From Noviherbaspirillum_A sp963522035 (GTDB lineage: Bacteria; Pseudomonadota; Gammaproteobacteria; Burkholderiales; Burkholderiaceae_D), in NCBI GenBank assembly GCA_963522035.1, contig CAUQYP010000004.1, positions 1-64,000 on the forward strand: 64,000 bases of DNA, read 5' to 3'. The notes beneath the pieces are model-generated. The model was not told the DNA's origin. It was given only the letters and a program-made list of their open reading frames with translations, and searched no databases. A program made the translations under genes and the position numbers. Shown piece after piece: positions 26,724 to 36,694 of this stretch; within the stretch, counting starts at the first letter, position 1, and each line of letters opens with the position of its first letter.

Positions 26724-28367
26724 CTAATCCAGTTTATCAGTAAACTTTAATGCTTTAGCTGGGATCCCGGATTGACGAATTGCGTTAACATTAGGAATAA
26801 TGTTTTCGCTCGACTCGTACAAATCTGTCACTCCATTAGAACGATTATGTTTAAAGCTGGCTATTTTTTTGAAAGTCGATGTAGAACTGGATAGTGCATT
26901 CCTTAATTGAATGCTATGTGGGAAAGGTTTTTCGTCACTCTGAGCGACGACGACATACTTTACGCCCATCCTTTTCATTTCATCCACTAATTCCAGGTCA
27001 TTCTGGAACTTTAATTTATAGCTAGACCCCATAAAATTCGAATCGGAGAATAGCTTTGAGGCTCGGATTACATAATTTTGAAGAGATGGATCTTTTATTG
27101 CCATTGCAGCAATAAAAGAGCCTTCTGCGTTCGAAGTCCCATCTATGATCCAGGCCGAATTCAAAGAATTCTTGTCGTATGAATTGCTTATGTCTGCCAT
27201 TCGATAATCTGGCTTGGAATGGCGATTGGCCAAGTGCATAATTCCTGGAAATATAAAACTAACCGTAAGAATCATCAGGACAAATTTTCCTAAAATTACG
27301 CGTCTGAGCTTGTAGAATAAATTAAAACAATGTGCAAATCCGACAAAGACGAGAATCAAGAAAGGTGGCAAGGCCGGAGCGAGATATCGGTCGACGATGT
27401 CAACTGGTACTGCCGATTGTAGTGTAAACGTAGCTAAAATTAAACTGATACAAACTGAGATGGCAGACCAGCGCGTCGGCGCTAATAGGCGGTTCTTAAA
27501 CTCCATAAAAATCGCGAAGATGGCCATCGCGAGGCTAACTGGACCAAGGTTCACACTGATAAATGCCAAGTTGGATTTAAGAGCTTTTAATGCGTAATCT
27601 AGTCCAGGCTGGTAATTAAAGCCGTCTGCTGAAATGGATGCAGTCAGCCAATACCACGGCACAACCAGTACTAAAGCTGCTATTGCACCAGCATACAAGC
27701 TTATATTTTTTAACAATCGATAATTCGAGGTTAAGATTATGTGGTAAACAGGCACAAAAACAATAAGCCAGCCGTTGCCTTTTAAAAGTATGCCAAACGC
27801 GCATAAACCGGCAAATAGAAAGCTTCGAGCCCATCCGGGCTGCTTCGCATATGAGTACCATGCAATGGCGGCCGCCGCGCAGCATGCAGCCAGCGCTTGA
27901 TCTAACATGAAATATGCGTAACCCTCTAAGACGAGAGGTGCAAAGGAGTATATAAAAGTACCCAACAGTGCTGTTCTCGCTCCCACTAAATAGGTTAGTG
28001 CAACCGCTATGACAACAGATGGAAGAGCAGAAATGGCAAGATTTATTATTAAAGCGTTTTGTGCGGTGGCGTTAAAGAAAAGAAACAACGGACTCAACAA
28101 TGCATAATATGCTGGCGGCCAGTGACCGATCGATATCTTTGGATAATGCAAATAAAAATCAGATGCGAATGCTAGCGGATTTGTCCCCAAATGGCTCTTT
28201 AAGTAAATGCTGATGAAATATGTATTCAAAAAATGTGCAGGCTCATCAGCACCGGAAAACCCGGCCGTATATGCATGGGTACGGAGCAAACTGATCACGC
28301 CTGCAAGTATCCCGATTAAATAACCCGCTAGGCCGAGTTGCAGTAACAGGTTTCTGTCGAGTTTCAT
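26724..28367 (-). CDS. GT39/ArnT-like membrane glycosyltransferase
   Basis: A 547-residue membrane protein of the GT-C fold: about eleven helices in the first 400 residues, with FSGADEPAHFLNTYF (acidic D-E pair of the first periplasmic loop) and GHWPPAYYALLSPLF matching the PMT/ArnT pattern, then a soluble C-terminal domain of ~150 residues. Such enzymes use polyprenyl-phosphate sugars in the periplasm. The dolichyl-phosphate-mannose-synthase-like GT2 at 28782, divergent to it, could make that donor. I use the ATG at 28367; a TTG five codons earlier is possible. Confidence 0.75.
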   Translation of the reverse strand: MKLDRNLLLQLGLAGYLIGILAGVISLLRTHAYTAGFSGADEPAHFLNTYFISIYLKSHLGTNPLAFASDFYLHYPKISIGHWPPAYYALLSPLFLFFNATAQNALIINLAISALPSVVIAVALTYLVGARTALLGTFIYSFAPLVLEGYAYFMLDQALAACCAAAAIAWYSYAKQPGWARSFLFAGLCAFGILLKGNGWLIVFVPVYHIILTSNYRLLKNISLYAGAIAALVLVVPWYWLTASISADGFNYQPGLDYALKALKSNLAFISVNLGPVSLAMAIFAIFMEFKNRLLAPTRWSAISVCISLILATFTLQSAVPVDIVDRYLAPALPPFLILVFVGFAHCFNLFYKLRRVILGKFVLMILTVSFIFPGIMHLANRHSKPDYRMADISNSYDKNSLNSAWIIDGTSNAEGSFIAAMAIKDPSLQNYVIRASKLFSDSNFMGSSYKLKFQNDLELVDEMKRMGVKYVVVAQSDEKPFPHSIQLRNALSSSTSTFKKIASFKHNRSNGVTDLYESSENIIPNVNAIRQSGIPAKALKFTDKLD

Positions 28368-28781
28368 TTGAGCGTTATTCAATGTCTGTTGGTTTGTTGC
28401 TATTATTTCAATAGCTCTGGTACCCTGGCGAAGCTAACCTTGGTGAGAAGGAAGGCGGCTCGACTTCAGGTGCTTCGAGCAAGCTGATGCGCATCCGTGT
28501 TTCGTGCGCGTACTAGAAGAACCAAACTATACCAGGAGTAGTTGCATAATTACAACTTAGTTGCAACTTATTTGTGCTGTGCTTCGCACAGAACTCCATT
28601 ATCTCCAAAACAGTGTTCCAGCAACAAAGAAAGCTATGAGAAAATGGTTTTTCGATGTGAAGATAGGAAAGAGCCCTAACATGAGCCTTCGTCGGTAATT
28701 ACTTTACGATGCAACGCAATGGCTGTTATTCCTGAAATTAACACTGAGTATTTGTATTGAAATACGCACTGGAAGTATTTA
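28368..28781. other. Divergent promoter region
   Basis: 414 bases between the GT39-like gene and the polyprenyl-phosphate sugar synthase-like GT2. Promoters for both are expected here. I see no reading frame or repeat. Confidence 0.4.
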
Positions 28782-29843
28782 ATGTTAAAAGACAAAAGTG
28801 ATTTAATTGGCTTGCCAAGTACACATCAAGTAACTCAGCAAACTATTGGAAGTCCAGCTGAAGGGGTTCGAAATGAGTCAATAAAGTCTACTGATATTGT
28901 GTCAATTACGGATCAATGCAAAATTGCTGTTTTGATTCCTTGTTACAACGAGGCTGTTTCGATACGGAAGGTTATTAAAGACTTTCAGGCTGTCCTACCG
29001 AACGCGGTAATATATGTTTACGATAATCGATCGACAGATGCAACGGCTGCAACAGCACGAGAGGCAGGTGCAATCGTTCGAAACGAACCTTGGCCTGGCA
29101 AAGGAAATGTCGTCAGGCGCATGTTTGCGGATATAGAAGCGGACGTGTACGTGATGGCCGACGGAGACGCCACCTATGACGCTGCCGTAGCTCCGGAAAT
29201 GGTCTCACGTCTGCTGGACGAGAATTTGGATATGGTAGTCGGAATTCGAAAAAACGTTTATTCGAACGCACATCGGGCAGGCCACGGACTTGGTAACAAG
29301 CTTTTTAATGAAGTTTATCGTAGTCTTTTTGGCCCGATGTTTTCAGATATTTTTTCCGGATACAGAGTATTCTCACGCCGGTTTGTAAAAAGCTTTCCAT
29401 CGATTTCTAGCGGTTTTGAAATCGAGACTGAAATGTCGGTTCATGCTAGCCAAGTACGCATGCCAGTTGCCGAGATAGAAACGGATTATGGCGCACGCGA
29501 AGAGGGATCTGTCAGCAAACTAAGGACGTTTCATGATGCGTTCAGGATCCTGCGTACGCTCTTTATGCTCTTTAAAGAAATCAAACCAGCCAAGTTTTTT
29601 GGAGTGATTGCAGGCAGCCTTGCGATAATATCATTGCTGCTTGGGTATCCTCTTTTACAAACTTATATGCAAACAGGATTAGTACCACGCCTTCCAACTG
29701 CTATTCTTATCACCGGATTAATGCTTCTTTCAGCTATCTCGTTAGTTGCCGGATTAATTTTAGATAGTGTTGCCCGGGGTCGTCTGGAAAACAAGAGAAT
29801 GATCTATCTTGGGCTTGTGTCACCAGCACTGAAAGATCTATAA
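28782..29843 (+). CDS. GT2 polyprenyl-phosphate sugar transferase (DPM1-like)
   Basis: A 353-residue enzyme. IAVLIPCYNEAVSIRKVI, IYVYDNRSTDAT and VMADGDATYD (metal-binding D-G-D) give the GT2 core; GLGNKLFNEVYRSLFG and DIFSGYRVFSRRFVKSFP are characteristic of dolichyl-phosphate mannose/glucose synthases; two C-terminal helices (about 275-292 and 305-330) anchor it in the membrane. It likely makes a lipid-linked monosaccharide, and the GT-C enzyme encoded divergently next door could be the user (inference). A GGAAG site lies before the ATG. Confidence 0.85.
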   Translation: MLKDKSDLIGLPSTHQVTQQTIGSPAEGVRNESIKSTDIVSITDQCKIAVLIPCYNEAVSIRKVIKDFQAVLPNAVIYVYDNRSTDATAATAREAGAIVRNEPWPGKGNVVRRMFADIEADVYVMADGDATYDAAVAPEMVSRLLDENLDMVVGIRKNVYSNAHRAGHGLGNKLFNEVYRSLFGPMFSDIFSGYRVFSRRFVKSFPSISSGFEIETEMSVHASQVRMPVAEIETDYGAREEGSVSKLRTFHDAFRILRTLFMLFKEIKPAKFFGVIAGSLAIISLLLGYPLLQTYMQTGLVPRLPTAILITGLMLLSAISLVAGLILDSVARGRLENKRMIYLGLVSPALKDL

Positions 29844-29855
29844 ACGGTTTTGAGG

Positions 29856-29880
29856 GCCGCGGTTTTCAAAAAATCGCGGC
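29856..29880 (+). terminator. Possible hairpin terminator, no clear U-tract
   Basis: GCCGCGGTTTT pairs with AAAATCGCGGC-like sequence across a short loop, 13 bases after the stop of the GT2 gene. The T-run expected after the stem is missing, so this is a weak call. Confidence 0.35.
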
Positions 29881-29949
29881 TGCTTGGCTTGACTAATGGC
29901 ATCTTTATCAGAATTTTGAAAATGAATTAGTTGCGAAGCACGTTTGTAA

Positions 29950-30390
29950 TTAGCTAGCGCCTGACATTTCTATTTTGTAGTGAGCCTGAACTATGGGACT
30001 GCATGCGTTTAGCTTGGTAATGATCAGCTGGATATCTAGTCCGGCGCCGAAAAGCGGTCCGGGCACGCCACCGCCTAGTGACACTTTGAGGCAATTGCGG
30101 CCCTGTTCGGCGTCGTTTGCTATTTTGCCGGATTGTCGGATCTGTGGCATTTCGGAATTGGTCATCGAATCAAGGCTGATTTCGACGCCCGGCCATTGGC
30201 CTGGCTTCACGATATTGCTATAACCGCAGTCAGCCAACGGTCATAGCGGCTTGACATTGGATGGGACGCGGGCCTGTTCCAGGGACTTGTGGAGCGCACA
30301 GTCATGGTACGCATTGCACGCACCCGAACCACGCAAGATGCTTCCAGGGTTGTTACAATCGCCACCCTTAGGTCAATTCAATAACTTGTT
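29950..30390 (-). pseudogene. Decayed gene of unknown function
   Basis: A minus-strand frame gives protein-like text interrupted by one TGA near 30245: upstream GDCNNPGSILRGSGACNAYH and HKSLEQARVPSNVKPL, downstream ADCGYSNIVKPGQWPGVE, QGRNCLKVSLGGGVPGPLFG and LNACSPIVQAHYKIEMSGAS. The even cysteine spacing and lack of low-complexity bias suggest a former secreted or surface protein. No family is recognised. The upstream end is not defined; a stop precedes the readable part near 30390. Confidence 0.35.
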
Positions 30391-30939
30391 CGGATCTTAC
30401 CGTTGGCAGTATGTTTCCCTTCGGGCGCTTTTAGCGCATGTAGCGATTTACTGGTCTTGCGCATCTAATTCACGTTTGGTCCAGCACGAGCACGAGCGTC
30501 GTCGAGCAAGTTGCGCTGCGTCATAGGGTTTGATGCGTTCGCCGGAGGATAGCGTGTTGCACGCGTCCAACCTGGTTAAACCGGCCCGTCGTGGCCTCTG
30601 ATTCCAATATTCCCAAAGACGGCATCAAACTTTTGCCGGATATTTGCCCAAACCGCAGAAACTCGCTGTATCGTGAACCGTCTTGGTGTCATCCATACAA
30701 CATTCTTGTCGGCAACTGAAAGGTGCTGATCTGCGTCGATTAAAAACCGTTATTTTTTAACCGACAGGAAATGGTGGAGCCAATACATTTTCGAATCAAA
30801 AATCTCCATATAAATTATCAAGATGGATGCTGAAGAAAAAATTACCGCGGAAGCGCGAGTTTTCTCCCATTAAGCTTTTTCAAAAATTTACCTATGCCGT
30901 TTTTACTTATTAAATTTAAATTAAACTCTGGATGCAAAA
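30391..30939. other. Intergenic region upstream of GT4 gene
   Basis: About 550 bases, increasingly AT-rich toward the GT4 gene. It presumably holds that gene's promoter. No repeat or gene found. Confidence 0.4.
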
Positions 30940-32304
30940 ATGAGTGCCGATAATAAACCTGGCTGGTTCGACCGGTTTGTAGCGGATACGGCCTGGACTA
31001 TTTTCTGGGCCATTATCAATGTTCTTTGTATTCTGTTAAGAATACGGCATTTCCGTGAAGTTAAGTCAGACCAATTCAGTTCTGGAAGTGAAGCAGAGAA
31101 GATCCGAATCGGTTTTTGTGAGAATGGCGCAGGATACGGAGGTGCAGTAATTTCTCTAGCCGCGTTTCTTGAGAATCTTCCTGCAAAATACGAAGCCGTG
31201 ATCTACACCAGTATTGGAACCAAGCAATATCAAGACTTAGGAAAATTCGGGCTGTGGCGGCATGTGCCCGCTAAAATTTTTTTTTCGCCTGTCTGGTTCG
31301 CCAGGTTAAAACTTCCATTTGCCTCTCTAGCAGATAATATTTTTAACTTGCTTCCTTATGCATTCAAATATTATTTTTGGTTCAGGCGCGATAAAATAAA
31401 TTGTGTCTATTTGAATAACGATGCCAGCTGCAATTTTGCCGCCGCCATTGCAGCTAAATTAGCGCGCTTGCCCTTGGTGCTCCATGCTCGCGGTTTTAAC
31501 TCTGACACCAAAGGGAATCGATGGGTCCTGGCAAATGTGGATCATTGCATGGCCGTCTCAAATGCGGTAAAAAATGAACTAATGATGCTCGGGGTCCCAC
31601 CGAATAAATGCACAGTCGTTCCTGAAGGCTTGGATTTGACGGTTTTCCACCCACGCGAGGCTGCGATTGGCTTCCGGGAAGAGCTTGGTCTAAGTAAGGA
31701 CAATTCTATTATCACGCTGGTCGGCGGATTAGTCGACTGGAAGGGGCAGGATGTACTTCTAGATGCCGCACCGCTAATTTTTGAAAAATTTCCTAAAGCA
31801 ATAATACTTTTCGTAGGCACTGCTTATGGAAAGAACAATGTTTTTGCAAATATTATTAAAGAGCGCGTAGCGCAGCCAGAATTTTGCTCGCGTGTCCGCA
31901 TGCTGGGCGAACGTCAAGATATTGCAGAAATCTTGAGCTGTAGCGACATTGTGGTGCATGCCTCTACCACCCCCGAGCCATTCGGCCGGACATTTTTGGA
32001 GGGGATGGCACTCGGAAAAGCAGTCATCGCTTCGAATGAAGGTGGTCCGCTTGATGTAATTTCGCATCAAGTAGACGGCATACTTGTTGAACCTCGGGAT
32101 TCTGGAAAACTAGCTGCGGCAGTAATATATTTGTTAAGCGATCCTACCATGTCCAAAAATCTTGGCGCGAATGCGGCGGAAAAAGCGCGCGGTTATTCGA
32201 TCGAAAACCACACCAAATTGATCGTCAAAAGCCTGAGCAATGTTATGAAAATTCGGAAAGCCGGAATTCACAGTGCAAATGCGGTAGGCGATGTTGAAGC
32301 TTAG
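30940..32304 (+). CDS. GT4 family glycosyltransferase
   Basis: A 454-residue GT-B enzyme with a hydrophobic N-terminal segment (TIFWAIINVLCILLRI, residues 15-30) that probably ties it to the membrane. The N-terminal domain shows ENGAGYGGAVISL (acceptor side); the C-terminal donor domain has VVPEGLDLTVFHP, LVGGLVDWKGQDVLLDA and the E-x7-E motif EPFGRTFLE followed by GKAVIASNEGGP. Monocistronic on the plus strand with a long AT-rich leader. The donor sugar is not predictable. Confidence 0.88.
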   Translation: MSADNKPGWFDRFVADTAWTIFWAIINVLCILLRIRHFREVKSDQFSSGSEAEKIRIGFCENGAGYGGAVISLAAFLENLPAKYEAVIYTSIGTKQYQDLGKFGLWRHVPAKIFFSPVWFARLKLPFASLADNIFNLLPYAFKYYFWFRRDKINCVYLNNDASCNFAAAIAAKLARLPLVLHARGFNSDTKGNRWVLANVDHCMAVSNAVKNELMMLGVPPNKCTVVPEGLDLTVFHPREAAIGFREELGLSKDNSIITLVGGLVDWKGQDVLLDAAPLIFEKFPKAIILFVGTAYGKNNVFANIIKERVAQPEFCSRVRMLGERQDIAEILSCSDIVVHASTTPEPFGRTFLEGMALGKAVIASNEGGPLDVISHQVDGILVEPRDSGKLAAAVIYLLSDPTMSKNLGANAAEKARGYSIENHTKLIVKSLSNVMKIRKAGIHSANAVGDVEA

Positions 32305-32490
32305 TTCGGACTGCACATGGCTTGATTCAGAAGCGCATAGACAAGTACAAGCGACGTGCGCTGCACGCGTCCGAAGGGGAATGCATTGCCGAGAGCGAGG
32401 CCTGGATCCCGCATGAACTCAGCGTTAAGGTATCAAGAATTCATGAGCCAATAAACGGCTGTAGGGCGCTTTTCCACTCCCGGCTCCATT

Positions 32491-33525
32491 TCACGCGGTC
32501 TTGGCGAGGAATGGCAACCGGCTTTTTTCGAGATTTTCATGCAGCGCCGAAATGCTCATGAACACTCCGCCAAGCTCATTTTTAAAATAATCGCAGAAAT
32601 CATCAATTGAACGAAGAAATCGTTCCAGATCCGCCGCAGATCTGACATAGGGCGTATGACCCGGCACGGCCGACGGGCTATGGTAAGTAAGGGTCATGAC
32701 TTGGCAACCCTTTCTCGTCAACGTTGTTGCCAGACGCATCATGTCATTCGCACTGCAGCCTTCAGGTGTGAGCCTTATCCGCTCAAGCATGCGGGTCCTG
32801 GCTGCAATGCCGCGCATGCGCAAAGCTTTAAGTCGAGCGGCGGCCAGCCTGGGGTACAGCGCGGAGCCATAATCATGCAGAAGTCCATGGAACCCGGTCG
32901 TCACCGGAAGTTCAAGTAGCGGGCTCGCCGGATCGCCAAACCAGAACGGATATTCTGAAAACCTGGAAAAATCAGGTCCTCCATCTGATGTGAATGAGGT
33001 GTATGGCACCACACTGGCGTCGACCTTGTAGCCCAGTCTTGCGATTGATTCCGCCGTGTTTCGGCCCAAGCCGTACCTGCCGGCCTTGAACGTCATCGGC
33101 GCTTTTCCAAAATTTTCCGCAATTGTTTCGGTAAGGCATCGAAGCTTTTCATATTCCAGCCATTTAGGTAAATTCCCCGCATAGGAATTAAAGGTGGAAA
33201 CAATTTCCTCATGCGGAGGCGACACCCATGGATGAAGATGGGCTCCGATTTCACAGCGGCCCTCATGCATCAGGGATTTCAGCGTCGCGATAGAGCCAGG
33301 CGTCGTGGCTACGGGCCAGTCAATCAGATAGGTTGGGATAATTTCATACTTGTCAAAGATTCGATCGTGCAGCTTTTTTTGAGCACCGATAGATGTCGTT
33401 GCAGTACTGGACCTGCAAAATGGTTTGTCCCAATGGAATTCCTCTTCCGTATCTACTGCAATGAGCAGAACGGGCGGATGTTTTTTGGGAAGCGTTGCCG
33501 GAATGTGGGAAGCACGATTGAACAT
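32491..33525 (-). CDS. Polysaccharide deacetylase family protein (WalW-like)
   Basis: A 344-residue carbohydrate deacetylase-type protein with no signal peptide. The metal-site motifs are LLIAVDTEEEFHWD (residues 19-32) and CEIGAHLHPWV (H-x-H), the form seen in WalW and related NodB-homology proteins. KAGRYGLGRNTAESIARLGY and the late TYHSPSAVPG are further family blocks. It starts nine bases after the ATP-grasp/phosphatase fusion gene, as last gene of a three-gene operon with a GT2. A role in trimming or modifying a glycan precursor is likely. Confidence 0.8.
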   Translation of the reverse strand: MFNRASHIPATLPKKHPPVLLIAVDTEEEFHWDKPFCRSSTATTSIGAQKKLHDRIFDKYEIIPTYLIDWPVATTPGSIATLKSLMHEGRCEIGAHLHPWVSPPHEEIVSTFNSYAGNLPKWLEYEKLRCLTETIAENFGKAPMTFKAGRYGLGRNTAESIARLGYKVDASVVPYTSFTSDGGPDFSRFSEYPFWFGDPASPLLELPVTTGFHGLLHDYGSALYPRLAAARLKALRMRGIAARTRMLERIRLTPEGCSANDMMRLATTLTRKGCQVMTLTYHSPSAVPGHTPYVRSAADLERFLRSIDDFCDYFKNELGGVFMSISALHENLEKSRLPFLAKTA

Positions 33526-33534
33526 ACAGATCCG

Positions 33535-35262
33535 CTATTTTATTGTTGATGTCACAGTCTCGGCATAGCCCTGAAGGCACAGGTCGATTTGCTGATACGT
33601 CGCGTCAAAAGTCGCCGTGGCTTTTCCAATCGGATCAGCTATTTCGACGACGCTCCCATTCTTGGCTGCCAATTCTCCGATGAAGAAAATCTTGTTCGCA
33701 TGGCGTGGGTATCGCGCCATGATGCTGCGATAGTTCACGCGGTCGAAGATCAAAACTTGCGTCGCATTTTTCATTTTTTCGTCAAATGCGTGCTCTGACA
33801 GATGCGTGGTCATTTCAACGCCACGCCGCGCGGCAGCCTCGATGGCTATCTGAGGCGAAGCTCTTCGATTTCGAGGCAACATGCCGGCGGACGCAATGTC
33901 GAATTTGTCCGCATGTTTCTGCACCAGTTGCCAGAGTTTTAGTTCTGCATAAGGACTGCGGCAGATGTTTCCTTCGCAAACAAAAAGGATACGGATATGC
34001 GCATCCCCGGACTGCAGGTCGGCAACGATTTTTTCTCTGAGGCCGGAGCGAGCGGGCTTTGGCGAACCAATTAATTTTTTGCGCAATCCCCATACCATTG
34101 AAAGGCATGCTTTTTTTATTTCGTTAATGCCCGGTTGCTTGTCGTCGCTCGCGTATCCATCATGAAATTCGCGGCCAGCGGCGAGATGCCTGAATTCAAA
34201 GAGCCATTGCGCAAGGTACGCGATCAATTTAAACGGCGACCGTGCATTCGCCTGGATAACCGATCGGACCTGACCCAGGTCCTGAACCAGGTTGCGGCCA
34301 TAGATGTCGATCTTGTAATCCACCGCTTCCGAAATCTCTTCCTTGGCGAGCAAGCGAAACAGACGATACGGGAAATCGATTCCCACGGAAACCGGTAGAG
34401 GGAGGGATCCCCATGGACGGGCATTCACTTCCAGCAGAATCCAGCGGTTGGTGCTGGTATCGACTTTGAACTCGAACATGGCGATGCCGGTGTAATGGGC
34501 TTTCTCGACCAGCTTCGTTACCGCAGCGATGCGGCTTGGGTCGACCGCCGCGCTTTTCCGGTAATAGCCTGCGCCATCCAGTTCACGTACCCGATGATGT
34601 TCGAACGCCTGCAGTATCTTGCCGTCATTGCAAAGCACTGAAACTCCGACGCCGATACCTGGAAACAGCTGCTCGAACAAAATCTCCTCGCCTGCAGCCT
34701 GATTTTTTTTAAGCCATTCCGCTAGTTCAGGCTCGGTGCCAAGCACGGCAGTCCTGGTTCTGACATAGATCTCGGGCCAGGAATAAGACTTTCGATACTT
34801 GGCTATCAGCGGCAGGCCGATGTCAGCGACGATAGTCTGCGGCGTGTCCCAGAGGGCAAGGAGCCGTCCGCTTGCGACAGGTATCGAAAGCGATCTCGCT
34901 AATTCGCGCGTATTGTGCTTGTCAAAGAACAATTCCATACCGAGTGGATCAGGAATTGCCAGCCGGCTGTAAGCGCTTAATTGCGTGTGGTGACGTATCA
35001 GAGGCAACAGGCTGCGTTCATCGCATGGAATTACCAGCGTAAATCGCTCTCGTTCAAGCAGCGTAGAGATGGCATCGAGCCACACCTTTCCCCCGTCAAG
35101 ATAAAACGGAAGAGGGTGCACCTGTTGTATATAACGTGAAGTAAGCGCCGGCGAACTCATGTCGTAAGGCGCTGCATGGACTTGCAAACCCTGGCGGCCT
35201 AACGATCGAACGGTTGCGAGAAAACTCCGCATATCGTCACCGATAACCAATACTTTTTCCAT
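33535..35262 (-). CDS. ATP-grasp enzyme fused to low-molecular-weight tyrosine phosphatase
   Basis: A 575-residue two-domain protein. Residues 1-330 are an ATP-grasp ligase: KVLVIGDDMRSFLATVRSL start, YSWPEIYVRT, EILFEQLFPG, and metal-site ILLEVNARPWGSL. Residues ~424-575 are an LMW-PTP: RILFVCEGNICRSPYAEL with the C-x5-R-S loop (C429, R435) and the catalytic IADPIG aspartate near the end. LMW-PTPs usually regulate exopolysaccharide export kinases, and free-standing ATP-grasp proteins ligate amino groups to acids; why they are joined is unknown. The ATG at 35262 leaves five bases to the upstream GT2, while an earlier start would overlap it by 61 bases. Confidence 0.85.
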   Translation of the reverse strand: MEKVLVIGDDMRSFLATVRSLGRQGLQVHAAPYDMSSPALTSRYIQQVHPLPFYLDGGKVWLDAISTLLERERFTLVIPCDERSLLPLIRHHTQLSAYSRLAIPDPLGMELFFDKHNTRELARSLSIPVASGRLLALWDTPQTIVADIGLPLIAKYRKSYSWPEIYVRTRTAVLGTEPELAEWLKKNQAAGEEILFEQLFPGIGVGVSVLCNDGKILQAFEHHRVRELDGAGYYRKSAAVDPSRIAAVTKLVEKAHYTGIAMFEFKVDTSTNRWILLEVNARPWGSLPLPVSVGIDFPYRLFRLLAKEEISEAVDYKIDIYGRNLVQDLGQVRSVIQANARSPFKLIAYLAQWLFEFRHLAAGREFHDGYASDDKQPGINEIKKACLSMVWGLRKKLIGSPKPARSGLREKIVADLQSGDAHIRILFVCEGNICRSPYAELKLWQLVQKHADKFDIASAGMLPRNRRASPQIAIEAAARRGVEMTTHLSEHAFDEKMKNATQVLIFDRVNYRSIMARYPRHANKIFFIGELAAKNGSVVEIADPIGKATATFDATYQQIDLCLQGYAETVTSTIK

Positions 35263-35267
35263 GGCGT

Positions 35268-36263
35268 TTACCTGGTTTCTTTTGTTAGCAGGGATCTGAA
35301 TCCGAGGAGCGTCAAATAGACGAACCATTTAAACGAAAATCTTGCTCCCAGTGCGCGTGACCCGAACGCGAAACCTTGCCCATGCCGGCCGAGATGCGCG
35401 AAATGCAGCGCCAATCGCCTGAGAAGGTCACCTTCGTAAGTCTTTGCCAGTTTCGAGATCAACGGATTTTTTACATTCGAAGCAATATGCTGGCTGACCA
35501 GAATGGCAAGCAGCCAACGATCGACGACAGCGTGTTGAGTCGACTGGTTATTGGCTTTATTGGGGTCCGGAATATTGTGCTGGGCAATAATGCGGGGGTT
35601 GTAGAAAACCTTGTTGCATCGGTCCAGGGTTCGCCAGAAAAAGTCGCGGTCTTCCTCGTAGCTGACGCGTTCCCAAAAGCCTCCAGCCTCGACCGCGATG
35701 CGCTTTCTAAGCGAAAGTATATTCAGGTGCGCAAAACCGCCTGCATCACACAAAAGGTTAATACCAACCACGTTTCCGTTCTCACTTGCGGCGGACTCAT
35801 CGTGTGACTTGGCACGCATCCTGGGAAACCAGTCGGTAATTTCAGTCCCTTGAACAGACTGGCCTTTCTGATTGGCGATGTACATATCGACTTCAGGATC
35901 TGCCAGATAGGCTGATGCCATCATGTCCAGATGGTTATCTGCAATCCATAAATCATCGTCGTCACAGAAGGCAAGAACCTCACCCTTTGCAATGGAAATA
36001 CCTGTATTCCGCGAGAAAGAGGGACCAAGACCCTTGACGCCACCGCTGCTGCCAACCAGATGCAGTACAAACCGGCTGTCGAGTACCTTCCATAATTGGG
36101 TGTATTTCAACCTGGTATCCTCGCTCGAGCCGTCGTCGATAACGATGACTTCATAACTCTGGAACGACTGGGTCTTGATCGAATCGAGTGCCCTTGCCAA
36201 AAGGTCAATCCTGTCCCTCGTAGGGACAACTATCGAAATATAGGGGGCAGGAAGATGGTCCAC
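35268..36263 (-). CDS. GT2 family glycosyltransferase
   Basis: A 331-residue GT-A enzyme: YISIVVPTRDRIDLLARALDSI, EVIVIDDGSSEDT, NTGISIAKGEVLAFCDDDDLW (metal site) and FWERVSYEEDRDFFWRTL (catalytic E-D-D region). It begins with GTG at 36263, the only start near the conserved N-terminus. It is the first gene of an operon continuing with the ATP-grasp/phosphatase fusion and the deacetylase (gaps of five and nine bases). Confidence 0.87.
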   Translation of the reverse strand: MDHLPAPYISIVVPTRDRIDLLARALDSIKTQSFQSYEVIVIDDGSSEDTRLKYTQLWKVLDSRFVLHLVGSSGGVKGLGPSFSRNTGISIAKGEVLAFCDDDDLWIADNHLDMMASAYLADPEVDMYIANQKGQSVQGTEITDWFPRMRAKSHDESAASENGNVVGINLLCDAGGFAHLNILSLRKRIAVEAGGFWERVSYEEDRDFFWRTLDRCNKVFYNPRIIAQHNIPDPNKANNQSTQHAVVDRWLLAILVSQHIASNVKNPLISKLAKTYEGDLLRRLALHFAHLGRHGQGFAFGSRALGARFSFKWFVYLTLLGFRSLLTKETR

Positions 36264-36694
36264 GTTTGAATGGCTTTTAGGTGTAGTAAGACTGGCGTGC
36301 CAAGTTGCAACCGAAAATCAGTAATAAAGATGTGTATTGCGCCTGTTCGACTAATTGCACCCGAAGGAAAAGGTGCATTCAGTAGCCTCGACACCATCCG
36401 CGATTTTCGTCTATTGCGTTATGGTATCAGATATTGCCTAAAGTCAATAACAATTCTAGCACCGTTCACGAGAAAAATCGTTTTGTAAAAAGTGAAATTT
36501 TCTGAGGTCGTTCATTTAATAAATGCGGGCAGCGGCACGTACGATTCCATGTTTTACGACGATTTAAAAACTGAAAATATTCTTTGCCTTTTGGAAAAAT
36601 CTCTACTAATATTGTCGTACAGCATTAGATTTTTTGATTTAACGAGGCCGGGGTCAGAATTCCTGGTGTTTGAAAAAATATAACGAAGACAATC
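36264..36694. other. Intergenic region
   Basis: About 430 AT-rich bases holding, presumably, the promoter of the GT2/ATP-grasp/deacetylase operon. No recognisable gene or repeat. Confidence 0.4.
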
